Source of the DNA: DATBGS01 sp036557885
GTDB lineage: Bacteria > Chloroflexota > Ktedonobacteria > Ktedonobacterales > DATBGS01
DNA: 64,000 nt
NCBI GenBank assembly: GCA_036557885.1
Contig: DATBGS010000003.1
Location: 76,731-140,730, forward strand
Direction: 5' to 3'
Made by a program: the position numbers and the translations under genes. Under the pieces are notes generated by a model. The model worked only from the letters and a program-made list of their open reading frames with translations. It was not told the origin of the DNA and did not search any database. Shown piece by piece: positions 16,697 to 25,489 of the stretch (its first letter is position 1; each line of letters starts with the position of its first letter).

Positions 16697-17380
16697 ATGC
16701 TCACAGTCTGGTTTATTCGGCATGGTGAAAGCGAGAGCAACGCTGGTTTGCCTACCGCTGATTCGGCGTCAACGCCCCTGACGCCCAAGGGGGTTGAGCA
16801 GGCAGAGCGGCTGGCAACGGTCTTTCAGGAGCCACCAACGCTGCTGGTCGTCTCGCCGTATCTGCGCTCCCAAGCAACCGCCGCGCCGATCACCCGGCGT
16901 TTTCCCGATGTGCCGCAGGCGGTGTGGCCGGTGCAAGAGTTCACGTATCTGGCACGACCGCCTGGGCAGCCAACCACACCCCAGCAACGCAGGCCGCGCG
17001 TGGAAGCCTTCTGGCATCGCTGCGATCCCTACTATCGGGACGGCGGCTGGGCGGAATCGTTTGCTGATCTGATGGAGCGGCTGCAACAGGTGCTGGTGCT
17101 GGTGCGCGAGCAGGGGAGCGGGTTTATTGCGGTGGTCAGTCACGGGTTGTTTATGCGGGCGCTGTATTGGGCACTGCTGACTAATTCGTTTGAGGTCAGC
17201 CCGGAGCGCATGCAGCGCTTCTATCATCTGCGTGCCTCATTCGCGGTGCCAAATACCGCTATCATGAAGCTGATTTTGCAAGGCGAAGAGGTCTGGATGA
17301 GTCCAATGCTCACGGCGCATCTGATCAGCCATGAAGTGGCAGACCAAACGCGGGATGTTGCCGATCAGCAAGAAGAATGA
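16697..17380 (+). CDS. histidine phosphatase (phosphoglycerate mutase-like)
   Basis: 227 residues of the branch-1 histidine phosphatase superfamily. The phosphoacceptor motif FIRHGESESNAG is at residues 6-17, and the second histidine is in VVSHGLFMRAL (about 150). The ATG follows AAGGAG. Members range from phosphoglycerate mutases to broad phosphatases; the short core without the mutase insertion suggests a phosphatase. The substrate is unknown. Confidence 0.88.
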   Translation: MLTVWFIRHGESESNAGLPTADSASTPLTPKGVEQAERLATVFQEPPTLLVVSPYLRSQATAAPITRRFPDVPQAVWPVQEFTYLARPPGQPTTPQQRRPRVEAFWHRCDPYYRDGGWAESFADLMERLQQVLVLVREQGSGFIAVVSHGLFMRALYWALLTNSFEVSPERMQRFYHLRASFAVPNTAIMKLILQGEEVWMSPMLTAHLISHEVADQTRDVADQQEE

Positions 17381-17389
17381 GTGCCTGGC

Positions 17390-17860
17390 TTAGCCGATGG
17401 CCTGACTCAGTTGATGGCTGGGTTGCCCTTCCGCTGCTGCGGCTACGCCGCGCAAGGTGCGCGTGGCGATATATGAGACAAAGGCGTCGCACATCACCCA
17501 GGCCGCTAACCGCCCAATGACGGGCCAGGCCAGGTCAATATCATGCATGATGCGGGCACGGGTGACGCCGCCAGTGGGCACAATCGTCCATTCGACATCC
17601 ATGCCGGTTGTGGCGCCGCCGATATGCTTATAGACGATGCGGCGCTCGTCAGGATAGCAGCGCATCTGGGAGCGCCACCAGACGGGTATCCAGTCGCGTT
17701 TGGCGCCCATCTCCACGATACATTCGTTCGGTCCCTGGCGCTCCAACACGGTCACATAGCGATAGTGGGGCAGGATGATGGGCCAGCGCTCGACATCGGA
17801 GGCCAGCCGATACACAATCTCCGGGGTGCTGGCAATGGCAATGGTATCTACGGTGTGCAT
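17390..17860 (-). CDS. SRPBCC (START-like/aromatase-cyclase) protein
   Basis: 156 residues with the SRPBCC pattern: an N-terminal TVDTIAIASTPEIVYRLASDVERWP, a central beta sheet and a long C-terminal helix. The fold binds hydrophobic ligands; relatives include polyketide cyclases and the COQ10-like lipid proteins. It is the last gene of the lipid operon, nine bases after the flavoprotein gene, so a role in binding or modifying a lipid or polyketide intermediate is likely. Confidence 0.8.
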   Translation of the reverse strand: MHTVDTIAIASTPEIVYRLASDVERWPIILPHYRYVTVLERQGPNECIVEMGAKRDWIPVWWRSQMRCYPDERRIVYKHIGGATTGMDVEWTIVPTGGVTRARIMHDIDLAWPVIGRLAAWVMCDAFVSYIATRTLRGVAAAAEGQPSHQLSQAIG

Positions 17861-17869
17861 GCAGGCTCC

Positions 17870-19132
17870 TTAGATCAGCACTTGCGCGAGAAAGACGGGC
17901 GAAAGAACGTTGATGGGCGGCAAAAAGTCGCCGGTGACGCCCACAATAGTATCCGCCAGGCGCTTCTTGCTGGCAAGGCGTTTGGTCACATGGTCAAAGA
18001 GGGCGGGCCGGGAAATTAAGATTTGTACGATCTGCTCAACGGTGCGCTTGCCCGCAAACTCGCGGCGGTGCTGGCGGTCATAGGCGCTGAGCCGGGCGGC
18101 GGTGCAATCCCCAGACACCAATGCTGCGCCCGCGACTTCTGCCAGCAGTTCAGCGCCGCGCAGAGCGCGATAAATGCCCTCTCCGGTAAAGGGGTCGTAA
18201 AAGCTGGTGGCGTCGCCCACCAGCATCACCCCATCCGCTGAATACCGCCGCGCCCGCACCGCCAACCGGCTAATTGCCAGGAGAGGCTTGGTGCGGCGGG
18301 CACCCTCCAGCCGCCCGGCCAGCGCGGGAAACTCGCGCAGCCGCGCGTCAAAAAAGGCGTCGGTTTTACCAGCGAGTTGTGGGGCTTCGTGCTCATCTAC
18401 GACGATGGCAACGTTGCATAGATCGCCAATCTCCGGCGGCTCCAGCGGGGCCAGGCCAGCATAGCTGGTGCGGCCTACGTGCATCTCGCCATAGACGCCC
18501 AGGTCGGCAATGCCGCGCATATGCGTGACCAGCGCGATCTTGCGCTGGCGGACGGACATCTGCTGCACACCCAGGCGGCGCGCAATTATGGAGTGGACGC
18601 CATCGGCAGCAACGAGCAGACGCGCGTGCAGCGTTTTTGTTCCCTCAGCCGCTGTACGTGCATGCGCCTCCTGAAGCGTCAGGCTCACGCTTGTTTCGGC
18701 TGACCCAACGCGCTCAATCTGAAACGTCTGGAGCCGGGTACCTTCCAGCACTTCTGCGCCTTCGCGTCTGGCCTGTTCGATGAGCAGGTGGTCAAGAATC
18801 TGGCGAGAGAGCGCCAGGCCGTACTGGTAATAGGGTTTACCATCGGGCTTGCGGTTGCCTGCAAAATCGGCGCGGAATGAGTGACCTTTGGCGCTGTAAA
18901 TGTCAAAGCCCAGCAGGTGCGCGGGATGGGCGGCTTCTACCTGCTCCAGCACCCCCAGCCGCTGCAAGATGCCTTCGATGGCCGGACTCATGTATTCGGC
19001 GCAGGCTTTGTCGCGGGGGAAGGTGGCCTTGTCAATGAGGGCCACGCGGTAGCCCTGGCGGGTGAGCAGGATTGCGCTGGCCGAGCCTGCTGGCCCCGCG
19101 CCCACAATAGCAACGTCAACATCACTCGGCAT
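17870..19132 (-). CDS. geranylgeranyl reductase-like FAD oxidoreductase
   Basis: 420 residues. The Rossmann FAD motif DVAIVGAGPAGSASAILL is at the N-terminus, followed by the GxxR-like YGLALSRQILDHLL region and the ribityl-binding GVMLVGDATSFYDPFTGEGI. The PFTGEGI form is typical of the geranylgeranyl reductase group, which saturates isoprenoid chains of lipids, quinones or chlorophyll. Its start overlaps the methyltransferase by 11 bases. Pairs of a UbiE-like methyltransferase with this kind of flavoprotein also occur beside type III polyketide synthases, but no synthase is present here. Confidence 0.87.
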   Translation of the reverse strand: MPSDVDVAIVGAGPAGSASAILLTRQGYRVALIDKATFPRDKACAEYMSPAIEGILQRLGVLEQVEAAHPAHLLGFDIYSAKGHSFRADFAGNRKPDGKPYYQYGLALSRQILDHLLIEQARREGAEVLEGTRLQTFQIERVGSAETSVSLTLQEAHARTAAEGTKTLHARLLVAADGVHSIIARRLGVQQMSVRQRKIALVTHMRGIADLGVYGEMHVGRTSYAGLAPLEPPEIGDLCNVAIVVDEHEAPQLAGKTDAFFDARLREFPALAGRLEGARRTKPLLAISRLAVRARRYSADGVMLVGDATSFYDPFTGEGIYRALRGAELLAEVAGAALVSGDCTAARLSAYDRQHRREFAGKRTVEQIVQILISRPALFDHVTKRLASKKRLADTIVGVTGDFLPPINVLSPVFLAQVLI

Positions 19133-19862
19133 GGCTGCTCCTTTCCCAGACTACTACCTGCCGAAAGGGAAAGGCAGTGCGAACGGTGGCGGAGGCTAGC
19201 CCGGCCAGTTTTGCCAGTGTCTGTACCTCGCGTGGTGTGTAAGCCCGGCGCACCGAGGCGGGCGCATCGTGGCGCGTCAATGTGTTGGGCATGAGCGTAT
19301 GCGTGAGCGCCCACGCGCCCAGATAAGCGGGCAGGCTGCGCGAAAGATCGCTGATGATGACGGCGCGGCGGGCCACGCGCGCCAGTTCTGCCAGCAACCG
19401 GGGAGCATCTTCGGGAGAGAAATGATGGAACGCCATGCAACACAGAACGAGATCAAACGACTGTGCGCCGTAGCCAAGCGCCAGCGCGTCCTGGCGTTCA
19501 AGCTGGATGTTGGGAAAGGCAGCGCAACTGGCGCGGGCAGAGGCGAGCACCTGCTCGCTCAGATCGGTGGCGGTGATGCTGGCCTGGAGTCTCTGACGCG
19601 CGGCCCAGCGCGCAATCGCCACAGGAATATCGGCTGAGCCGGTGGCGACATCCAGCAGCGAGAAGGTGTCTAAGCGCTGCCGGGCAACAACCTTGCCCAC
19701 CTGCTCAACGGCCAGGCTGGTCCAGCCCAAAAAGCGGTTGATGCGGCGGATGTCGCGTAGATTGTGCGCCAGCAGCCGCTCATCGGCCACTGGCGCGTCC
19801 AGCAATTCCTCGATGGTGTTGTCGCGTGTGCGCAAGTTCATAAAAATGGGGGAAAGCCTCAC
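19122..19862 (-). CDS. SAM-dependent methyltransferase (UbiE/class I)
   Basis: 246 residues with motif I LLDVATGSADIPVAIA, acidic ITATDLSE, and the FDLVLCCMAFHHF post-motif region. The start is a GTG at 19862 that shares four bases (GTGA) with the psd stop, indicating translational coupling; an ATG at 19841 lacks a Shine-Dalgarno. The substrate could be phosphatidylethanolamine (made by the two preceding enzymes) or an isoprenoid or polyketide precursor for the reductase downstream; sequence does not choose. Confidence 0.85.
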   Translation of the reverse strand: MRLSPIFMNLRTRDNTIEELLDAPVADERLLAHNLRDIRRINRFLGWTSLAVEQVGKVVARQRLDTFSLLDVATGSADIPVAIARWAARQRLQASITATDLSEQVLASARASCAAFPNIQLERQDALALGYGAQSFDLVLCCMAFHHFSPEDAPRLLAELARVARRAVIISDLSRSLPAYLGAWALTHTLMPNTLTRHDAPASVRRAYTPREVQTLAKLAGLASATVRTAFPFRQVVVWERSSHAE

Positions 19863-20575
19863 TCTACCGCTTTATACCGGGCAATGGGTGTGATGCCGCC
19901 GCGCACCTGCTGGCCTGGCGTGACCAGTACCTCGACGCTGCCCAGCGGCACGAGCACATCGGTGCGCGAACTGAACTTGATCATGCCAAACTTTTGTCCG
20001 GCGCGTACCTGCTCGCCCGCATTGGTCCAGCAGACAATGCGCCGGGCGATCAAGCCGGCGATTTGCACCACCATCACCTGGCCGCGCTGCCCATTGATGC
20101 CGAGCATGTTGCGCTCATTGGCCTCGGATTTTTCCAGACTCATCGCGTTGGCAAAGGTGCCCGGCTTCCATTCGATCCTGGCGACCTCGCCCGCAACGGG
20201 GCTGCGGTTGACATGGACATTGAGCACCGAAAGAAAGGTGACGATGCGCGTGGCCGGGCCATCCAGAAACCACTTATCCTCCACCCGGTCAACGGCGGCA
20301 ATGGTGCCATCGGCAGCAGCGTAGAGGTAGGTGTCGTCCTGGGGATACGCGCGTGGTGGGTCGCGGAAGAAAAAGACGAGCATCGCCGGAACCAGCCAGA
20401 ACAGCTTGCCCAGGCGCGGAAACAAGCGGTTGAGCAGGGCCGTGACGATAAGCGAGCCGACGATGTAGATGAATCCTTCTTTGATAGCTCCCAGCATGGG
20501 TGGGTCAGCCTCCAGGCGGTCCCTCAACTCGGCAGCAGGCGTGATAACGTGGCGTTCTACCAGTTCCTGGCTCAT
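19859..20575 (-). CDS. psd: phosphatidylserine decarboxylase proenzyme
   Basis: 238 residues of the short (archaeal/Bacteroidetes-type) decarboxylase that turns phosphatidylserine into phosphatidylethanolamine. A membrane-binding hairpin (GFIYIVGSLIVTALL, LFWLVPAMLVFFF) is followed by FRDPPR, NVHVNRSPVAGEV and the C-terminal processing site. In the family the proenzyme cuts itself between Gly and Ser in a [F/L]-G-S context; here the site reads MIKFSSRTDVLVP, with Ser202-Ser203 in place of Gly-Ser (codon AGT at 19972-19970, one base from GGT). It overlaps pssA by four bases. Confidence 0.9.
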   Translation of the reverse strand: MSQELVERHVITPAAELRDRLEADPPMLGAIKEGFIYIVGSLIVTALLNRLFPRLGKLFWLVPAMLVFFFRDPPRAYPQDDTYLYAAADGTIAAVDRVEDKWFLDGPATRIVTFLSVLNVHVNRSPVAGEVARIEWKPGTFANAMSLEKSEANERNMLGINGQRGQVMVVQIAGLIARRIVCWTNAGEQVRAGQKFGMIKFSSRTDVLVPLGSVEVLVTPGQQVRGGITPIARYKAVE

Positions 20576-21525
20576 GACTGGGCCTCGTCTTCTTCTTCAG
20601 CTTCCTCATCTTCCCAGTCATCGTCCCAATCCTCTTCGGTTTCGTCATCGTCATCATCCTCATCGTCGTCTACCGTCATGGTCATGGTGGCGATGTGCGC
20701 GCCCGCCGGACCAGAGACGACCCCTGCCACTGGCGCCAGGCGGCGCAAGCGGCGGCGCACAGCGCGCTCGCTGGACCACAGGACGGCATACAGGGCATAG
20801 GCGCCAACCATCAGCGTCAACCCTGCGGGCCAGAAGGGAATGAGAATGGCGACGATTGCCAGCAGAAACGTCCATTTGAGCATGAACGGCGCGCGGCCAA
20901 AGAGGGCGTTCAGTTTGGGAAACTCGATGCGGCTGCTCATCAGAAACGCTGTGACCAGCACAATACTGGCTGCCGCCATCGGGGTCATCAGGCGGTCCCA
21001 GAAGGCGAGGGTGGCGATCAGTCCGCCGCCCGCTGTGGTTGCCATGCCCTCGAAGTAGCGTGGGTTATAGGGTTTGGTGGCGAAGCGCGCCAGCCGAAAG
21101 GCGTTGGAGAAAACCAGTGTGGAGGCGATCAAGATGCCGCCAACGGCGATGCCGTTGACCATCCCCACCCGGCTGAGATACATCTGATAGACCATGAAGG
21201 CCGGGGCGATGCCAAAGGCGGTCAGATCGGCAAAGGAGTCAAAGTTTTCGCCAAACTCGGTGCAGGCGCCCACTGCGCGCGCCACGCGCCCGTCAATGCC
21301 ATCGCAGAAGACGGCAATCGCTACCAGCAGCGGGACATACAGAAAACGATGTGGCACGTTTGGATCAGCGGCCAGGATAATTGCGATGAAACCAGAGATC
21401 AATGAGATGGTGGTAAACGCGCTGGGAAGCCAGATCAATTTGTTACTTGGTTTCTTCACGGATTCCTCGATAGGTGCGCGGGTGGTGAGCGTGGGTTCAT
21501 GGGGTGGCGTCGTTTGAGTAGTCAC
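20572..21525 (-). CDS. pssA: CDP-diacylglycerol-serine O-phosphatidyltransferase
   Basis: 317 residues. The CDP-alcohol phosphotransferase motif DGRVAR-x8-G-x3-D-x3-D is complete (DGRVARAVGACTEFGENFD). Six to eight transmembrane helices follow the pattern of PssA, which makes phosphatidylserine. The last 30 residues are almost only Asp and Glu with a few Trp, an unusual cytoplasmic tail. The start is a GTG at 21525 with AAGGGAG seven bases upstream. It is the first gene of a five-gene minus-strand operon (pssA-psd-methyltransferase-reductase-SRPBCC). Confidence 0.9.
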   Translation of the reverse strand: MTTQTTPPHEPTLTTRAPIEESVKKPSNKLIWLPSAFTTISLISGFIAIILAADPNVPHRFLYVPLLVAIAVFCDGIDGRVARAVGACTEFGENFDSFADLTAFGIAPAFMVYQMYLSRVGMVNGIAVGGILIASTLVFSNAFRLARFATKPYNPRYFEGMATTAGGGLIATLAFWDRLMTPMAAASIVLVTAFLMSSRIEFPKLNALFGRAPFMLKWTFLLAIVAILIPFWPAGLTLMVGAYALYAVLWSSERAVRRRLRRLAPVAGVVSGPAGAHIATMTMTVDDDEDDDDDETEEDWDDDWEDEEAEEEDEAQS

Positions 21526-21831
21526 CTGATGACTCCCTTCATTTTTATTAGTTGCCCACCTGCTTCTAGCGCATCAGCCAGGCCAGGAGGTGCTGCCTGA
21601 TGCAGAATGGTTGCTTCTACGCTACGCATGGAGGATGGGTTGCCAGCCAATGTAGCGTATCTGGCTTTATTTAGCAAGTCCCTTGATCCACCAGCGTTGC
21701 TCATGCTATGAAAAACAGACCAGTTCGGTGGGCAGCACACCTGCCCACCATATATTATATCTTATTTCGCAGGTTGTAGCTGAGAAATAGGCCACAAGTC
21801 CACTTCTTGCTGCTCAACTGGAGTTCTTGGA
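21526..21831. other. intergenic leader of the lipid operon with a 9-bp hairpin
   Basis: No supported gene lies here; the 72-codon minus-strand frame (21522-21740) has no family features. A perfect hairpin GGTGGGCAG-GTGTG-CTGCCCACC lies at 21749-21727. A TATAAT (21759-21754, minus strand) sits immediately upstream, so the hairpin may form the 5' end of the pssA mRNA; the -35 region is poor. Alternatively the hairpin ends desulfurase transcription, although Ts come only 12 bases later. Confidence 0.4.
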
Positions 21832-23103
21832 CTACTGCTCGTGTAGCTCCTGCAAGGCCAGGACCAGACGATCAATCTCTTCGGTGGTGTTGTAGTGGGC
21901 CAGCCCGATGCGCAGCGCGCCATGTTTGTGCAGGCCAAGCCGGTCCATCAAGGCCATCGCGTAGTAATTGCCGTCCCAGACAAAGATGCCTTGATCGCCC
22001 AGGGCGCGCGCCATGTCGCGCGGCTTGTGGCTGCGGCTGGTGCAGGCCAACGTTGGCACCCGACGCGGCAGGTCTTCCAGGCGCGTCAGGCCATACAGGT
22101 GCAGGTCGCTGATGGTTTTGACTCCGGTGAGCAGATGGGCAAAGAGGCCCTGTTCGTAGTCCTGAATGGCGTGCATCGCCAGCTTGAGCGCCCGTCTGCG
22201 CCCGCTCCATTCGGTGTAGGTGTCGGGGTAGTGGTCGCTCTGGTCCTGGCCGAGCGTTGCCAGGTACTCCAGGGCACCTAGCAGGCCCGCGATGCCTTCG
22301 TGATTGAGGGTGCCGGTCTCGAACTTTTCATTGGGGGTGTTGGGGGCCGGGCGCACTTTATAGGCCATAAGTTGTTCTAGCAGCGGGAGTTTGCCATAGA
22401 GGATGCCCAGGTGGGGACCAAAAAACTTATAGGAGGAGCATACCAGGAAATCGCAGTCCAGCGCGCGCACGTCAATGGGGGCGTGGGGCGCGTACTGCAC
22501 TGCGTCTACAAAGACCAGGGCGCCCACCTCGCGCGCCCATTGGATGATTTGCGGCACGTTGTTGATGGTGCCAACGGCGTTGGAGGCATAGCCAACGGCA
22601 ATGAGCTTGGTGCGCGGCGTGATCTTGGTGCGCACGTCTTCCATATTGAGGGTGCAATCTTCGGGGTGAATGTCTGCCGTTTGGATGACCACATCGCTTT
22701 CGCGCAAGGCCAGCCAGGGTGCGATATTGGCGTCGTGGTCGAGCGTTGTGACCAGAATCTCATCGCCTGGCTTGAGGGCGCGCCCGATGGCCCGGCTCAT
22801 GGAAAAGGTCAGCGTGGTCATGTTGTTGCCAAAGATGATTTCGTCGGGGCTGGCATTGAGGAAATCGGCCATGCCTGCGCGGGCCTCGTTAAACATGGCG
22901 TCGGTGCGGCGGCTGGTGGCAAAGGCGCCGCCTGTATTGGCATTGGCGCGGGTGAGGTAGGCAGTCATGGCGTCAATGACGGTGGTGGGAACCTGGGTGC
23001 CGCCGGGGTTATCAAAAAAAATAACGGGCTGTCCCTGGATGGTCTGGTTGAGCGCCGGGAATGCTGCCCGATAGTGGCTGAGGTTGGGGGAAGAGGTGTG
23101 CAT
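21832..23103 (-). CDS. cysteine desulfurase-like aminotransferase class V
   Basis: 423 residues, PLP fold type I. The PLP lysine lies in VCSSYKFFGPHLGIL, and DAVQYAPHAPID holds the Asp that contacts the pyridine nitrogen. It matches the SufS-related cysteine desulfurase-like group rather than IscS. A persulfide cysteine loop typical of true desulfurases is not obvious, and no Fe-S genes are adjacent, so the amino-acid substrate stays open. The start at 23103 has AGGAGGACC just upstream; a GTG/ATG further upstream is not needed. Confidence 0.85.
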   Translation of the reverse strand: MHTSSPNLSHYRAAFPALNQTIQGQPVIFFDNPGGTQVPTTVIDAMTAYLTRANANTGGAFATSRRTDAMFNEARAGMADFLNASPDEIIFGNNMTTLTFSMSRAIGRALKPGDEILVTTLDHDANIAPWLALRESDVVIQTADIHPEDCTLNMEDVRTKITPRTKLIAVGYASNAVGTINNVPQIIQWAREVGALVFVDAVQYAPHAPIDVRALDCDFLVCSSYKFFGPHLGILYGKLPLLEQLMAYKVRPAPNTPNEKFETGTLNHEGIAGLLGALEYLATLGQDQSDHYPDTYTEWSGRRRALKLAMHAIQDYEQGLFAHLLTGVKTISDLHLYGLTRLEDLPRRVPTLACTSRSHKPRDMARALGDQGIFVWDGNYYAMALMDRLGLHKHGALRIGLAHYNTTEEIDRLVLALQELHEQ

Positions 23104-23190
23104 ACGGTCCTCCTGGGAAAAAGTGCGTGCTGGTTGCAACGGCCCTCATTATGCCATGCTTTGCCCCAGGTGGGTAGTGGCCGACACACG

Positions 23191-23214
23191 GCCTGGCATC
23201 TTTAGATGCCAGGC
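23191..23214. repeat. perfect GCCTGGCATC-TTTA-GATGCCAGGC hairpin
   Basis: A 10-bp perfect stem with a TTTA loop stands six bases after the anti-sigma stop on that strand. There is no T-tract. The TTTA loop matches the end hairpins of the TnpB elements, so it could be a solo element end; a Rho-dependent or weak transcript end is the alternative. Confidence 0.45.
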
Positions 23215-23219
23215 GGCGC

Positions 23220-23813
23220 TTACCACCAGTTCTGCGGGAGCCGCTCGCGCAAGCGCTGGCGCCAGAACGCGCGAATCTCGTCTCCTGCCAGCACAAGCGT
23301 GATCCAGATTCCCAGGAAAATCCCCAGCCCCCACCCGATCAAGACGATGATCCCGCCATGCAGCGAGAAGAGGGCCTGGAGGCTCTGGAGCAGCGGGGCG
23401 ACCATCGGATTCGTGTCAACCAGCAGGGCGTCGCGTAGGGCTGGCTGAAGGAGGATGAAGCCCGACATCACCAGGGTTGCCAGCGCGAAAGCCAGCAGCA
23501 CGTCGCGGCGTGTCAGCCGGGAAAATGGGCGGTGCAGCAGCGGGCCGAGGCTTTCCTGCACTCCGGCAGGCAGTTCGCGCGGTGGCTGCGCGGTGGTGCT
23601 GGCAACACGCTGCATGATGGCCTCGCCCAGCCAGGCGGGTTCGGTGACGCGCCCCAGGCTCTGTACCCCAGAGACGACCTGTTCCAGCGTGGTCCATTCG
23701 GCCCGGCAGACGGGGCAAGAACCCAGATGGCGCTCTAATGCGCGGGTGCGGCTCAGGGAGAGGCGCCCATCCAGATAGACCTGGAGGAGCAGTTGTGCGC
23801 GTGCGCAGGTCAT
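23220..23813 (-). CDS. anti-sigma factor with zf-HC2 domain, membrane-bound
   Basis: 197 residues. The N-terminal zinc motif reads LERHLGSCPVCRAEW (His-x3-Cys-x2-Cys). Two hydrophobic segments follow (VLLAFALATLVMSGFILL and IIVLIGWGLGIFLGIWITLVL). The start shares four bases (ATGA type overlap at 23810-23813) with the sigma gene, so the pair is translationally coupled. Confidence 0.87.
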   Translation of the reverse strand: MTCARAQLLLQVYLDGRLSLSRTRALERHLGSCPVCRAEWTTLEQVVSGVQSLGRVTEPAWLGEAIMQRVASTTAQPPRELPAGVQESLGPLLHRPFSRLTRRDVLLAFALATLVMSGFILLQPALRDALLVDTNPMVAPLLQSLQALFSLHGGIIVLIGWGLGIFLGIWITLVLAGDEIRAFWRQRLRERLPQNWW

Positions 23814-24658
23814 CCGCGTTCCTCGCTTCCTAGCTCGCGGGCGGTTCCCAGATGCAGCAGGCGCGGAGCAATGCGGGCAAAATAGGAGGCGGGACGCGAG
23901 CCTTCGCTGCTGGCAGAGGTGGAGGCATGGCTCATGGGCTGCGACTCAGCGGCAGTTTCTTCGTGTTCGAGCAGTTGCAGCCGCTCCTTGAGCAGATTGC
24001 GCGCGCGAAACAGATGTGTTTTGATGGTGCCAACCGGCAGGCTCAAGGCTTGCGCAATCTCTTCATAGGTTAGTTCTTGCAGATGGCGCAAAATCAAGAC
24101 GGCGCGGTACTTCCCAGGTAATTGTTGGATGGCCTCCTGGATGGTGCGCTGGCGCTCGCGGTCGGTCAGGATGGCGTGCACCTCCTGGCCGTCTTCCAGC
24201 CGGGCCGACTCCTGGGCCTGGAGGGTTATGGCATCCTTATCCCTGGTGTCGCGGCGCCGCTGCTCCAACACGCGCAGGCAGGCGTGATAGACAATGCGAT
24301 ACATCCAGGTGGAGAAACGGGCCTCGCCGCGAAATGAGTGTAAGCCTTGCCAGGCCGCCAGAAATGCTTCCTGCACGGCTTCAGCAGCTTCATCTTCGTT
24401 GCCAAGCATGCGAAATGCCAGAATATAGGCCCGGCGCTGGTGGGCGTGCACGAGGACGGCAAAGGCATCTTGATCGCCGCAGCAGGCGCGGCGCACGAGT
24501 TCTATCTCGCCCTCGACTTCGTGAGGGGCACCCTTTGCGCTGGTCAGTTGGTTGGGGTAGCTTTCCAGCGCTCGCGCAGAAAATGGAAATGGCTCTTCTT
24601 GCATATCTTGTTTGAGCCGAAACCATTGCCAAAAGTTTCGCGTTCCGGCGCGTCCCAT
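23810..24658 (-). CDS. ECF-type RNA polymerase sigma factor
   Basis: 282 residues, with region 2 (YILAFRMLGNEDEAAEAVQEAFLAAW; FSTWMYRIVYHACLRVLEQRR) and region 4 (LPGKYRAVLILRHLQELTYEEIAQAL; VGTIKTHLFRARNLLKERL). A C-terminal extension of about 60 residues, Ser-rich, exceeds the usual ECF length. An internal ATG at 24604 is an alternative start that would remove a poorly conserved 18-residue lead. The cognate anti-sigma factor is the overlapping downstream gene. Confidence 0.92.
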   Translation of the reverse strand: MGRAGTRNFWQWFRLKQDMQEEPFPFSARALESYPNQLTSAKGAPHEVEGEIELVRRACCGDQDAFAVLVHAHQRRAYILAFRMLGNEDEAAEAVQEAFLAAWQGLHSFRGEARFSTWMYRIVYHACLRVLEQRRRDTRDKDAITLQAQESARLEDGQEVHAILTDRERQRTIQEAIQQLPGKYRAVLILRHLQELTYEEIAQALSLPVGTIKTHLFRARNLLKERLQLLEHEETAAESQPMSHASTSASSEGSRPASYFARIAPRLLHLGTARELGSEERG

Positions 24659-24895
24659 GAGAATCCCCCGTTGAGTTGATGCGCTGCTTTGCGTGTTCTG
24701 GGCGCGTGCTGCTGATGAGATAGAATAGGATTGCAGAGAGAAAAGTTCGCGGATTTTCTCTGTCGCTAATCATAGCATGAAACAAACCAGAATGGTGCAT
24801 TCTCTTACTTAGAAGATACGAAAGAACTATCTACGAAAGCGCCTTCCGAGAGAGGAGATGCCGACCAGAGCTTCGGCGTTCCAGAGGAACGAGCG

Positions 24896-25483
24896 ATGAA
24901 TACACTACTACTGCTGGCGTTGGGTTGGCTGCTGGTGCTGGTGGTCTTTTTGAGCTTTCTGGCGCTCCTGCGCTATCTGGATCATCGGGAGCGTATGGCG
25001 ATGATTCTGCGGGGTATTACCCCGCCGGACAAACGGCATAATCGGCTGCCCCGGCCCACGCTGGTGCGGCGAACCGTCCTGCTGCAAGGCGGCTTGATCA
25101 CCGCGATGGTGGGCCTGGCGCTGACGGTTGGGCTGTATCCGTTGGGCTATATCCTCCCGCCGTCGCTGGTGGCGCCCTATCATCTTGGCCCCTGGCTGCT
25201 GGCCGGGCTGATTCCTCTGGCGGTTGGCGGTGCGCTCATCCTGGGACATTACCTGACGCCTGGTCGCCCGCTTGACTCCGCAACGCGGCCAGCTACGGAG
25301 GACACCTCCGCCGAAGCAAAAGGGCAACAAGCTGTCTCAGGCAATCAGAGCCAGCGCCTCGCGGCCCGCAGCGCGCCGCTGGCTCTCCCAGAGGCGCGGC
25401 GCCGAACCTGGTATCAGCGCCAGGCTTCGGGCGCTGCTGAACCGCTTCCAGAGGGAGATGAGCCAGCGGAAGGGGAAGAATAA
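24896..25483 (+). CDS. small membrane protein of unknown function
   Basis: 195 residues: one N-terminal transmembrane helix (LLLLALGWLLVLVVFLSFLALL) followed by RYLDHRERMAMILRGITPP, then two more helices and a hydrophilic C-terminus. The HRERMAMI motif after the first helix is common in small membrane proteins next to ECF sigma genes (DUF6249-like). It diverges from the sigma gene at 24658 and is six bases from the following HTH_42 gene, so the two form an operon. Confidence 0.75.
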   Translation: MNTLLLLALGWLLVLVVFLSFLALLRYLDHRERMAMILRGITPPDKRHNRLPRPTLVRRTVLLQGGLITAMVGLALTVGLYPLGYILPPSLVAPYHLGPWLLAGLIPLAVGGALILGHYLTPGRPLDSATRPATEDTSAEAKGQQAVSGNQSQRLAARSAPLALPEARRRTWYQRQASGAAEPLPEGDEPAEGEE

Positions 25484-25489
25484 GCGAGC

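Noticed and set aside
21522..21740. 72-codon minus-strand ORF upstream of pssA
   Set aside because: No family features, and it overlaps the pssA start; more likely chance in a leader.
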